A DNA stretch of 16,045 nt from Acidobacteriota bacterium. GTDB lineage: Bacteria > Acidobacteriota > Terriglobia > UBA7540. The notes beneath the pieces are model-generated. The model did not search any database and was not told where the DNA came from. It saw only the letters and a list, made by a program, of their open reading frames with translations. Shown piece by piece: positions 1 to 7,039 of this stretch. The position numbers and the translations under genes were made by a program. Within the stretch, counting starts at the first letter, position 1, and the number at the start of each line of letters is the position of its first letter. The stretch covers positions 1-16,045 of the forward strand of contig JAJXZM010000528.1 of assembly GCA_021780055.1 (NCBI GenBank), written 5' to 3'.

Positions 1-398
1 TCGGTCACGGCCAGCAGGCATTCGCCGAAAGGGCTGGGGTGGAAGCCGTAACGCATACTCAGTCCCGCGCCGCGCTTCTTGAATTCGCCGGGCGTAACGG
101 CTTCCACGCTGACAAACAGATCGTGCAGACGGCTGGGACTTGAAAGCCCTGCGGCGTAGGCGGCGTCAAGAACATTCCCGGATTCGTCGAGCGCGTGCTT
201 GGCGTAGTCCAGCATTAGAAATTGCAGGAAGCGCTTGGGACTGATGCCCGCCCAGCGCCGGAAAAGCCGCTGAAAGTGAAACGGGCTGAGGTTGACGCTC
301 TTCGCAACCTCCGCAAGATCGGGCTGCTCCGGAAAGCGCTCATCCAGGTAATAGATCGCCTTCTCAATTCGCGCGTAATCGTCTGGCATCGAATTCAT
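1..398 (-). CDS. Ada-like AraC-family regulator / probable methylated-DNA–protein methyltransferase (partial)
   Basis: This is a minus-strand reading frame from ATG at 398 that stays open to the left edge, giving 132 codons. It begins MNSMPDDYARIEKAIYYLDE and continues with an AraC-type double helix-turn-helix: 'LAEVAKSVNLSPFHFQRLFRRW' is the first helix pair, and the second ends near 'VTPGEFKKRG'. The stretch after that ('MRYGFHPSPFGECLLAVT') matches the linker into the methyltransferase domain of Ada-type proteins, where the small AraC domain precedes an O6-methylguanine methyltransferase with a PCHR active site. That catalytic part lies outside the window, so the enzyme activity is inferred. 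The protein starts directly at the AraC domain, so the zinc-binding phosphotriester domain of E. coli Ada is absent. GGGAG lies 9 bases before the ATG; a second in-frame ATG is at 389. The gene is divergent from the TPR gene. Confidence 0.8.
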   Translation of the reverse strand, partial: MNSMPDDYARIEKAIYYLDERFPEQPDLAEVAKSVNLSPFHFQRLFRRWAGISPKRFLQFLMLDYAKHALDESGNVLDAAYAAGLSSPSRLHDLFVSVEAVTPGEFKKRGAGLSMRYGFHPSPFGECLLAVT

Positions 399-569
399 TT
401 GGTAATTCTCCCTGTTGACCATCTTGATGCGGACGCCGGGCGTTGGCAATCCGATTCTTGCGGTGGCCCAGCGGGCGCTCACGGGGTGGAAAAAGCTGGA
501 GGCTTCTTGCGCCGTTGGGGCCGCCAGAGGAGGGCATTAACCCGCCGTCACAGGCCAAAATCAGGCCGT

Positions 570-584
570 TGTCAATTTTTGACA
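570..584. promoter_or_regulatory. Operator-like palindrome overlapping the TPR-gene -35 box
   Basis: TGTCAA-TTT-TTGACA is a perfect 6-base inverted repeat around a 3-base spacer. The right arm is the -35 hexamer of the promoter at 579–607. A regulator bound here would block RNA polymerase. It lies in the divergent region between the Ada-like regulator and the TPR gene. No binding protein can be named from the sequence, and chance formation is possible because one arm is itself a consensus -35 box. Confidence 0.35.
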
Positions 585-607
585 CCCTCTTGGCCGTATG
601 CGATAAT
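579..607 (+). promoter_or_regulatory. Sigma-70-type promoter of the TPR gene
   Basis: TTGACA (579–584), a 17-base spacer and GATAAT (602–607) match the vegetative consensus at 11 of 12 positions with optimal spacing. Transcription would start near 614 and leave a leader of about 27 bases before the ATG at 641. No other clear promoter is seen before dnaB, so this one could also feed ispE and genes beyond. Confidence 0.75.
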
Positions 608-640
608 TCGAGGGACGGTGTAAAAGGGCGAAGTAGGCAA

Positions 641-2728
641 ATGACAACAAAAACAACGAGATTGGGGGCTGCCGGGATCGGTATTTTTCTTTGCGCGGCC
701 CTTGGAGTAGCGCGGGCGCAAACTCCGGCACAAGACAAGACCGGAAGTGCCACTCAGCAGGTAACGGGAACTCCGGACCACGCGGCGGCTTACTACCATT
801 ACATGCTGGCGCAGCGTTACAAGGACTTGGCCGGCATCTACAATCGCAGCGACTACGTTGACCGCGCGATTGCCGAATACCAGAAGGCCATCCAGGCCGA
901 TCCCGAATCGCTCTTCCTCCGTGTGCAGCTTGGCGAGCTCTACTGGCGGGTCAGCCGCATCGAAGACGCCATCAATGAAGTCCAATCGGTTCTAAAGACT
1001 AATCCGAATGACGTGGAAGCGCACCGGGTGTTGGCTCGCATCTACCTGAGTTCGCTGGGCGGTTCTAGCTCTGATCAGGGAACGGTCACCCAGGACATGC
1101 TCCGGAAAACCATTGCCGAATTTGAAGCCGTGGTCCGGCTCGATCCAAGTGACACGGAATCGGCCTTGATGCTCGGCAGGCTTTACAAGGCCGACAACCA
1201 GGCGGAGAAGGCCGAAGCGATCTTTGAGAAAGTCCTGGCAGACAATCCGGACTCACGAAATGTCCTGACTAATCTGACGCAGCTCTATTATGACCAGAGC
1301 GAATATCAGAAAATTATTTCGCTTCTCGAAAGTATACCCGACAGCAAGATGGACCCCTCGTTGCTGTACCTGCTGGGGAGTTCATACGCCCGGACTCATA
1401 ATCTCGATAAAGCTCAGGACGCATTTAAGAAGGCCCTTGAACGGGAGCCGGACAGTGCAGACATCCGGCAGGCTTACGCTGAGACGCTGATGGCGCAGGG
1501 AAACCTGGAGGAAGCCCGTTCGCAGCTGCAGGAAATTGTAAAGTCTGATCCACAATCCCCCATGTCTTATGTGCGGCTGGCACAGCTTGACCGCCAGATG
1601 GGAAACTTTGATGACGCACGGAAAGAGCTGGAACAGGCCAGAGCCCTTGCGCCCGATAATCTTGAAATCCCTTATCAGGAAGCCGTTCTGGAAGACACGC
1701 TGGGCAACGACGCCAAAGCGATCAGCCTTCTCCAGGATGTACTGAAGAAGACTGAAAAGCCGGACGGGAAGTACAACCCTGTGGAAGCCAACAATCGCGC
1801 TGTTTATCTGCAGCGGCTGGGTTCAATCTACCGCTCGCAGGAAAACTACGACCAGGCCATCCAGACCTTCCAGCAGATTGTGGCTTTGGGAAGTGACCAG
1901 GGGCCGAGAGGCGAAGCCCTGATAGTTGAGACCCTCCAGATGAACCACCAGGACCGGAAGGCGTTGCAGGCGGCTGACGCGGCTCTCAAGAAATATCCGA
2001 AGGATCGCCAGCTTCTGATACAGCGGGCCTCGCTGCTGAGTGAGCAGGGACACCGGGACGAAGCGGTTTCACAGCTTGAGAAGATGCTAACCGGTAGCCC
2101 GGACGACCGCGATATTTACCTGGCGATTGCCCAGATTTATTCTCAGGCCAAGCTTTTTCCCAAGGCGGAAGAGGTGATTCAGAAGGCCCTTGCGCTGAGT
2201 TCGGACCCGGATGATCAGGAGTATGCTCGCTTCATGTTGGGTTCCGTCTACGAGCGCGAAAAGAAGTTCGACCTGGCAGAGGAACAGTTTAAAAAGGTTC
2301 TTGCAGTTGACCCTCTGAACGATGCTGCCGCAAACTACCTTGGTTATATGCTGGCGGACCAGGGTGTGCGGCTTGATGAATCGGTCAAATACATCAAGGA
2401 CGCACTTAAGATCGAGCCCAATAACGGGGCCTATCTTGACAGCCTGGGCTGGGCCTATCACAAGATGAACCGGAACGATATGGCACAGGCTCCACTTGAA
2501 AAGGCTGTCAACCTGATTCCAGACGATCCGACCATTCGTGAGCATCTCGGATACGTTTATCTGGCGCTCGGTGAAAAGGCCAAGGCGCTTGCCGAATGGG
2601 AGCATGCGCTGAAATTCCAGCACAAGAGCGTATCGAGCGACTTTGGCCCGCATCAGGCCGCCAAGCTTCGCAAGCAGGTAAACAACCTGAAGCGTCAAAT
2701 TGGACAGCCGGAAGCCGCCATAGATTAG
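641..2728 (+). CDS. Exported tetratricopeptide-repeat protein
   Basis: The protein has 695 residues. The frame is open further upstream, to 443, but ATG 641 is chosen for two reasons: it lies just downstream of a strong promoter, and it begins a typical Sec signal peptide (basic TTKTTR, hydrophobic core about 8–23, cleavage after A-R-A at 24–26). From about residue 47 to 660 the mature protein is almost entirely 34-residue TPR units. Recurrent signatures such as 'DRAIAEYQKAIQADP', 'DKAQDAFKKALEREP' and 'DLAEEQFKKVLAVDP' suggest a dozen or more units. The segment 563–660 ('NYLGYMLADQG', 'LDSLGWAYHKMN', 'REHLGYVYLALG') is the best-conserved part and resembles the C-terminal TPRs of periplasmic or outer-membrane-associated scaffold proteins. 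No enzymatic domain is visible. It is probably a periplasmic protein–protein interaction scaffold; the specific role is unknown. It lies 74 bases upstream of ispE. Confidence 0.85.
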   Translation: MTTKTTRLGAAGIGIFLCAALGVARAQTPAQDKTGSATQQVTGTPDHAAAYYHYMLAQRYKDLAGIYNRSDYVDRAIAEYQKAIQADPESLFLRVQLGELYWRVSRIEDAINEVQSVLKTNPNDVEAHRVLARIYLSSLGGSSSDQGTVTQDMLRKTIAEFEAVVRLDPSDTESALMLGRLYKADNQAEKAEAIFEKVLADNPDSRNVLTNLTQLYYDQSEYQKIISLLESIPDSKMDPSLLYLLGSSYARTHNLDKAQDAFKKALEREPDSADIRQAYAETLMAQGNLEEARSQLQEIVKSDPQSPMSYVRLAQLDRQMGNFDDARKELEQARALAPDNLEIPYQEAVLEDTLGNDAKAISLLQDVLKKTEKPDGKYNPVEANNRAVYLQRLGSIYRSQENYDQAIQTFQQIVALGSDQGPRGEALIVETLQMNHQDRKALQAADAALKKYPKDRQLLIQRASLLSEQGHRDEAVSQLEKMLTGSPDDRDIYLAIAQIYSQAKLFPKAEEVIQKALALSSDPDDQEYARFMLGSVYEREKKFDLAEEQFKKVLAVDPLNDAAANYLGYMLADQGVRLDESVKYIKDALKIEPNNGAYLDSLGWAYHKMNRNDMAQAPLEKAVNLIPDDPTIREHLGYVYLALGEKAKALAEWEHALKFQHKSVSSDFGPHQAAKLRKQVNNLKRQIGQPEAAID

Positions 2729-2802
2729 AGGTTAGTCTGGCATTTATCCGGAGCACGTCCGTTTTCAGGTATTGAAAATCCAACATCATCCTCTCTCTTC
2801 CC

Positions 2803-3693
2803 TTGATCAAGACCCTCCAAGCGCGCGCTTTTGCCAAGATTAATGTTGGTCTCCGGGTAATGGGCAAGCGGCCCGATGGCTTCCACGAAATCCGGACCGT
2901 CTATCAGACCGTGGCGCTTGCGGACCGCCTGCAAGTCAGCATCGGCCCTCGCCAAAAAGGTATAAGCCTGGAGTGCAATCATAGGGAGCTTTCTGCGGGG
3001 CCTGAAAACCTGGTCTACCGCGCCGCACAGCTCTGGCAGCGCGCGACAGGTTACAAAGGCGGTATCCGTCTTCGGCTTGAAAAAGAGATCCCCATGGGAG
3101 CGGGCCTGGGTGGCGGCAGCAGCGACGCGGCAGCGACTCTAATGTCGCTGGAACGGCTGTCAGGGAGCCGCCTTGGAACTTCGGCCCGTCTTGAACTGGC
3201 CGCCAGGCTCGGATCAGACGTTCCGCTTTTTCTTCTGGGAGGCCGCGTGCTGGGTTGCGGCCGCGGCGAAGAGATTTATCCGCTCACCGATCTTCCGGTG
3301 CGCCATTGCCTGATTGCCTTCCCGGGGTTTTCCGTTTCCACTGCGGAAGCCTATGCGGCGCTGGGTTTGCGGTTGACGGAGCAGAAGAAAAACCTTAAAA
3401 TAAGTGTTTTGGGCAAGCGGTCACCTTTTCCCCTGGAAGCGTGGGGGCCGGCCGAAAACGATTTTGAATGGTTCGTTTTCGCGAGGTGGCCTGAGCTGGC
3501 AAGAGTCAAACGCCAGCTTATCCGGGCCGGGGCCGAAACAGCCTCCTTGACGGGTAGCGGTTCAGCGCTATACGCCGTCTACGAATCTGCCCAACAACTG
3601 AATCGAGCGGCAACTCGGATACCCGCCGGTTGGAAGGTGTTTAAGGTCCGGACCCTTCCTCGTGCAACGTATCTGCGGCGTCTTTACGTTTGA
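2803..3693 (+). CDS. ispE: 4-diphosphocytidyl-2-C-methyl-D-erythritol kinase
   Basis: This enzyme phosphorylates the 2-hydroxyl of CDP-methylerythritol with ATP in the non-mevalonate (MEP) isoprenoid pathway, in the cytoplasm. The 296-residue length is normal for the family. GHMP-kinase signatures are intact: the N-terminal 'AKINVGLRV' with Lys12 (equivalent to the E. coli catalytic lysine), the ATP-binding glycine-rich loop 'PMGAGLGGGSSDAA' at 97–110, Asp139 in 'GSDVPLFLLGG' (the catalytic aspartate position), and the C-terminal 'LTGSGSALYAVY' loop. The start must be the TTG at 2803, because an in-frame TGA lies at 2773 and no ATG or GTG occurs before the conserved N-terminus. The sequence before it is pyrimidine-rich (CATCATCCTCTCTCTTCCC) and has no Shine–Dalgarno sequence, which suggests weak or unusual initiation. 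Confidence 0.95.
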   Translation: MIKTLQARAFAKINVGLRVMGKRPDGFHEIRTVYQTVALADRLQVSIGPRQKGISLECNHRELSAGPENLVYRAAQLWQRATGYKGGIRLRLEKEIPMGAGLGGGSSDAAATLMSLERLSGSRLGTSARLELAARLGSDVPLFLLGGRVLGCGRGEEIYPLTDLPVRHCLIAFPGFSVSTAEAYAALGLRLTEQKKNLKISVLGKRSPFPLEAWGPAENDFEWFVFARWPELARVKRQLIRAGAETASLTGSGSALYAVYESAQQLNRAATRIPAGWKVFKVRTLPRATYLRRLYV

Positions 3694-3799
3694 TGGAACG
3701 GCCCCGGGGGGCTTCCTGGTTCGATCGACGGGGGCCAGAGAAAGCGGGCCCGGACGCAAAGGCTCAAAGGAACTGGCTTCTATTTTCGGGTCAGGGTAC

Positions 3800-3873
3800 T
3801 GGGAGGTCGTCCAGTGGTAGGACACATGCCTTTGGAGCATGGAACCCTGGTTCGAATCCAGGCCTCCCAGCCA
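3800..3873 (+). tRNA. tRNA-Gln (anticodon UUG)
   Basis: A full cloverleaf folds. The acceptor stem is TGGGAGG (3800–3806) with CCTCCCA (3863–3869). The D stem is GTCC/GGAC (3809–3812/3820–3823) and the anticodon stem CATGC/GCATG. The anticodon loop CTTTGGA places TTG at 3832–3834. The T arm is CCTGG-TTCGAAT-CCAGG, the discriminator base is G3870, and CCA is encoded at 3871–3873. The weak U1–A72 pair is a known glutamine tRNA identity feature. The gene sits 106 bases after ispE and 34 bases before prs on the same strand, so it is probably processed from the shared transcript. No separate promoter was recognised in 3694–3799, which otherwise appears empty. Confidence 0.97.
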
Positions 3874-3907
3874 GATTCAAAAACTGTCGAGAACAAAGGC
3901 TAACGCG

Positions 3908-4861
3908 ATGGCAGACCGGATACATCACGCGTTGAAAATAATGACGGGGAACGCACACCCGGCACTGGCACGTGAGATCAGCCAGCATCTGGGAGTGCCA
4001 CTTACAAAGATGAATGTCAGCCGCTTTCCGGACGGCGAAGTGCGTCTGCAGATTATGGAAAACGTTCGTGGGGCCGACGTCTTTGTGATCCAGCCGACCT
4101 GTCGCCCCGTGAACGACAATCTGGTTGAGTTGCTGATTATTCTTGATGCTTTGCGGCGAGCTTCCGCTTACCGGATTACAACAGTGATGCCCTATTACGG
4201 TTATGCACGCCAGGACCGGAAAGATCGGCCGCGCGTGCCGATCTCCGCCAAACTGGTGGCGGACCTGCTGACCTCGGCGGGAACAGACCGGGTTCTGGCG
4301 CTGGACCTGCACGCAGGGCAGATCCAGGGTTATTTCGATATTCCTGTTGACCACCTGTACGCGACACCCGTCACGGTGGGCTACTTCCGCAAACTTCGCC
4401 TGAAGAACCTGGTCGTTGTTTCGCCGGACACCGGCGGAGTAGAACGTGCCCGGGCTTTTGCCAAGCGGTTAAAGGTGCCCCTGGCCATCATCGACAAGCG
4501 GCGTGAAGATGCTGACGTCGTTGAGATGTTTAACGTCATCGGAGAAGTCGAGGGCAAGACCTGCTTGATTGTCGATGACATGATCGGGACCGGCGGCACG
4601 CTTGCCAAGGGCGCCAAGGCCTTGAAGAGCAAAGGGGCAAGCAGGGTCCTGGCGTGTTGCACGCACGGGGTCTTTGCCGGGAATGCGATCCAGAACATTA
4701 TTGACTCGCCGCTCGAACAGGTTGTGGCAACCAACTCGATTCCTCTGCTGCCCGAAGCCCAGGCGTGCGATCGCATCAAAGTTTTGAGTGTGGCAAAACT
4801 GCTGGCCGAGGCCATCCGATCTATTTACAAGGAAACTTCGGTAAGCAAGCTGTTTATTTGA
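3908..4861 (+). CDS. prs: Ribose-phosphate pyrophosphokinase (PRPP synthase)
   Basis: It transfers the pyrophosphate of ATP to ribose 5-phosphate to make PRPP, the precursor of purines, pyrimidines, NAD, histidine and tryptophan. The 317 residues match the usual bacterial length of about 315. Signatures seen: 'SRFPDGEV' (38–45), the ATP-loop 'YARQDRKDRPRVPISAK' (99–115), 'DLHAGQIQGYFDIPVDHL' (133–150, Mg-ATP binding), the catalytic flexible-loop start 'DKRRE' (196–200), and the ribose-phosphate/PRPP loop 'VDDMIGTGGTL' (222–232). The frame is open back through the tRNA, but ATG 3908 is preferred: AAAGG lies 8 bases upstream and homology starts just after it ('KIMTGNAHPALA'). PRPP is the first substrate of the histidine pathway whose genes lie on the opposite strand of this window. 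Confidence 0.97.
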   Translation: MADRIHHALKIMTGNAHPALAREISQHLGVPLTKMNVSRFPDGEVRLQIMENVRGADVFVIQPTCRPVNDNLVELLIILDALRRASAYRITTVMPYYGYARQDRKDRPRVPISAKLVADLLTSAGTDRVLALDLHAGQIQGYFDIPVDHLYATPVTVGYFRKLRLKNLVVVSPDTGGVERARAFAKRLKVPLAIIDKRREDADVVEMFNVIGEVEGKTCLIVDDMIGTGGTLAKGAKALKSKGASRVLACCTHGVFAGNAIQNIIDSPLEQVVATNSIPLLPEAQACDRIKVLSVAKLLAEAIRSIYKETSVSKLFI

Positions 4862-4919
4862 GTTTTGGAATGGGTGGTAGGTGTCCGATCTTTAAGGTTA
4901 TTTTGAGGTGTGAATAACT

Positions 4920-5612
4920 ATGGCTGAGATTTTTAATGTTGAAGCTGAGGCACGCGAGACGTTCGGCAAAAACGCCGCTCGCCGTTTGCGGCATTCGGGC
5001 CGCATTCCTGCAGTTGTTTATGGCGGGGGAGGGCCTTGTGTGTCGCTCACCGTCGATCCCAAGGCGATCGTCCGCATTTTGCATTCGGAAGCGGGACACA
5101 ACGCCATTTTTATGCTGCAGATGCCGGATAAGGCCCCAGCACGAGTCATGCTTCGAGACTGGCAGTGGGAACCCCTCCGTGGCGACTTGATGCACGTTGA
5201 TATGGTTCGGATCGCCCGGGATGCAAAATTGAAGCTCCGGGTGCCGATCCGGATTACGGGTGAATCCCAGGGCGTAAAGATACAAGGTGGAGTTCTCGAG
5301 TTCATCCTGCGCGAAGTTGAGGTGGAGTGCCTCCCGGACGACATCCCTGAGCACATCACTGTGGATGTGACCGAGTTGATGATAGGCCGACAGCTTCGAG
5401 TTGCCGACCTGCCCGTTTCGGCAAGTGTCAAGGTGCTGGCCGAACCCACCCGTGTCGTTGCCCACGTGATTGCGCCAAAGGCAGAAGCTGCGCCTGCAGC
5501 GGAGACTGTGGAGGCTGCTGCGACGCCAGCGGAACCAGAACTGATCCGAAAGCGCAAGCCTGAAGAGGAAGGCGCAGAGGAAGCAGAAGAAGGCAAAAAG
5601 GAAAAGAAGTAA
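4920..5612 (+). CDS. rplY: Large ribosomal subunit protein bL25 (CTC/TL5 form)
   Basis: It binds 5S rRNA in the large subunit. The 230-residue protein has the long, two-domain CTC architecture rather than the short E. coli form. Residues 1–95 are the 5S-binding bL25 domain ('ARETFGKNAARRLRHSGRIP' at 11–30, 'RGDLMHVDM' at 88–96). Residues 100–185 are the TL5 beta domain ('VPIRITGESQGVKIQGG', 'VECLPDDIPEHITVDV'). From 187 a low-complexity tail rich in Ala, Glu and Pro begins, ending in a lysine/glutamate-rich segment to residue 230. GAGGTG lies 9 bases before the ATG. It is 58 bases after prs and 51 bases before pth. The prs–rplY–pth order is common in bacteria. Confidence 0.96.
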   Translation: MAEIFNVEAEARETFGKNAARRLRHSGRIPAVVYGGGGPCVSLTVDPKAIVRILHSEAGHNAIFMLQMPDKAPARVMLRDWQWEPLRGDLMHVDMVRIARDAKLKLRVPIRITGESQGVKIQGGVLEFILREVEVECLPDDIPEHITVDVTELMIGRQLRVADLPVSASVKVLAEPTRVVAHVIAPKAEAAPAAETVEAAATPAEPELIRKRKPEEEGAEEAEEGKKEKK

Positions 5613-5663
5613 TCGCTGCGATTGCCTGAATCTGCCGGCGCAGAAAGAAATGGAAGGGGCGGG

Positions 5664-6245
5664 GTGAAACTGATTGTGGGACTTGGAAACCCCGGGTACG
5701 AGTACCACCTGACGCCCCACAATCTGGGGTTTATGGCTGTTGACCGCCTGGCGGAAATTTGTAAGGCGGAGTTTTCACGCCGCGAAGCCCGTGCGAGAGT
5801 TGCCTCGGCCAGGTTTCACGGTGAGCAGATCATTCTGGCCAAGCCTCAGACATTCATGAACCTGAGCGGGATTTCCGTCTCCGGTTTATTGAAGAGCTTG
5901 GATCTGCCTCTGGAGGACCTGGTCGTCATCGTTGATGATGTCGACCTTCCGCTGGGCTCGTTGAGGATTCGTCGAAAGGGGAGCGCGGGAGGCCATAACG
6001 GCCTGAAGTCCGTCATCGGCTCTCTGGAGACTGATTGCTTCACGCGGATACGGATGGGGGCGGGACCTGAAAGGCCGGTGGACGACCTGGTTTCTTACGT
6101 TCTGACTCCTTTCCCTGAGAGAGACCAGGAAGCAGTAGCTGGGATGATCGAACAGTCCGTTCAAGCTGTCCGAGTCATCCTGAAGGAAGGCGTGGAGAAA
6201 GCGATGACCCTTTTTAACAAAAGGGTTCCAGCAGAGGAGTTGTGA
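5664..6245 (+). CDS. pth: Peptidyl-tRNA hydrolase
   Basis: It cleaves the ester bond of peptidyl-tRNAs released early from ribosomes, so that tRNA is recycled. With the GTG start at 5664 the protein is 193 residues, normal for Pth, and opens with the canonical 'KLIVGLGNPG'. Active-site residues known from E. coli (N10, H20, N68, D93, N114) are present here as N9, H19, N66 ('TFMNLSG'), D91 ('VDDVDLPLG') and N112 ('SAGGHNGLKS'). A longer in-frame start (TTG 5622) would add 14 non-homologous residues; GTG is preferred because GGAAGGGG lies just upstream. The stop codon is 5 bases before the rpsF ATG, so the two are probably translationally coupled. Confidence 0.95.
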   Translation: MKLIVGLGNPGYEYHLTPHNLGFMAVDRLAEICKAEFSRREARARVASARFHGEQIILAKPQTFMNLSGISVSGLLKSLDLPLEDLVVIVDDVDLPLGSLRIRRKGSAGGHNGLKSVIGSLETDCFTRIRMGAGPERPVDDLVSYVLTPFPERDQEAVAGMIEQSVQAVRVILKEGVEKAMTLFNKRVPAEEL

Positions 6246-6250
6246 GGACT

Positions 6251-6640
6251 ATGGCGAAATATGAACTGATGTATATCAATCGGGCAGACGTTCCCGATGA
6301 GGAAATCGACAAGTTGATCGCCCAGATGGAAACGGTTGTTTCGGGGGCTGGCGGGAAGACTGAAAAGATCGACAAGATGGGCCGCCGCAGGCTGGCTTAT
6401 CGCGTGAAGAAACAACGGGAGGGATTCTACGTCCTGTTCACGTTTGAAGGAAACGGCGACACCGTTAGGGAATTCGAGCGGAGATTGAAGGTTACCGATG
6501 CGGTGATCAAGTTCATGACCGTGCGGATCGACGAACGCGTCAAGCCGGTGGCGGAAGCGAAGCCCTCTGCGGGAGCGCCCGCAGTGCCCCCGGCCGCGAG
6601 TGAGCCGCAGTCCGAAGCAGAAACAGCATCTCAGAATTAA
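6251..6640 (+). CDS. rpsF: Small ribosomal subunit protein bS6
   Basis: bS6 forms a heterodimer with bS18 on the platform of the 30S subunit. The 129-residue product starts 'MAKYELMYINRADVP'. It contains the central 'DKMGRRRLAYRVKKQREGFY' strand region (41–60) and 'REFERRLKVTDAVIKFMTVR' (73–92), both typical of the family. Residues about 98–129 form an Ala/Pro/Glu/Ser-rich tail. In E. coli the bS6 tail is the target of glutamate addition by RimK; whether that applies here is unknown. GAGGACT precedes the ATG closely, and the gene follows pth by 5 bases. There is therefore no leader in which the S6:S18-binding autoregulatory RNA described upstream of rpsF in other bacteria could lie, unless it is inside pth. 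Confidence 0.96.
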   Translation: MAKYELMYINRADVPDEEIDKLIAQMETVVSGAGGKTEKIDKMGRRRLAYRVKKQREGFYVLFTFEGNGDTVREFERRLKVTDAVIKFMTVRIDERVKPVAEAKPSAGAPAVPPAASEPQSEAETASQN

Positions 6641-6655
6641 GGGAGAGTGAAACCC

Positions 6656-6943
6656 ATGGCTTATGATCGATCGAAGTCAGGAGAAAATAATTCCGCAAGG
6701 CGCCCGGTTGGCGGAGGGCGCAGGCAATTCTTTCGCCGCCGCAAGGTTTGCAAGTTCTGCGTGGAGAAAATTGGTTTTATTGATTACAAGGACCTTAGGC
6801 TGATAGGGCCGTTTGTTGCGGAGCGAGGGAAAATTCTTCCACGGCGCCTGACCGGCACGTGCGCACCGCATCAACGGGAGCTGACGACGGCCATCAAGCA
6901 GGCACGGAACATCGCCTTGCTTCCCTTTGCGGCAGAGGCTTAG
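6656..6943 (+). CDS. rpsR: Small ribosomal subunit protein bS18 (zinc-binding type)
   Basis: bS18 is a 30S platform protein that pairs with bS6. The 95-residue product has an Arg-rich N-terminus, then '[17 protein letters not shown]' and '[16 protein letters not shown]', the family signatures. Cys32, Cys35, Cys69 and His72 form a plausible zinc site, making this the 'C+' variant rather than the Cys-free one. GGGAG (6641–6645) precedes the ATG by 10 bases, and rpsF ends 15 bases upstream. A 96-base GC-rich gap (6944–7039) follows. The membrane-protein gene often found between rpsR and rplI in other phyla is absent, and I see no convincing element in the gap. Confidence 0.97.
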   Translation: MAYDRSKSGENNSARRPVGGGRRQFFRRRKVCKFCVEKIGFIDYKDLRLIGPFVAERGKILPRRLTGTCAPHQRELTTAIKQARNIALLPFAAEA

Positions 6944-7039
6944 TCTACGCCGGCCGATGCGCGGACGGGCCGCGAGGCACGGGGTACACGGCAGGCCGGG
7001 GAGCAACGACGCTAACGTTTGTGATTGGAGAATCAGGAT

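Noticed and set aside
421..449. Minus-strand promoter for the Ada-like gene (TTGCCA, 17 bases, CAAGAT)
   Set aside because: The -10 hexamer matches only three of six consensus positions; too weak to list as a feature.
443..640. Upstream extension of the TPR reading frame by 66 codons
   Set aside because: It covers the near-consensus promoter, has no homology-like content, and would bury the signal peptide that begins at 641.
3694..3799. GGGCC/GGCCC stem between ispE and the tRNA as a terminator or small RNA
   Set aside because: The stem is short and imperfect with no T-run, and the surrounding sequence is simply GC-rich.
3839..3907. Longer prs start overlapping the tRNA gene
   Set aside because: The extension is translated tRNA sequence. 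ATG 3908 has a ribosome-binding site and fits the family length.
6949..6999. CCGGCC ... GGCCGG inverted repeat in the rpsR–rplI gap
   Set aside because: The arms are 6 bases with a 38-base loop in very GC-rich sequence; chance is likely.
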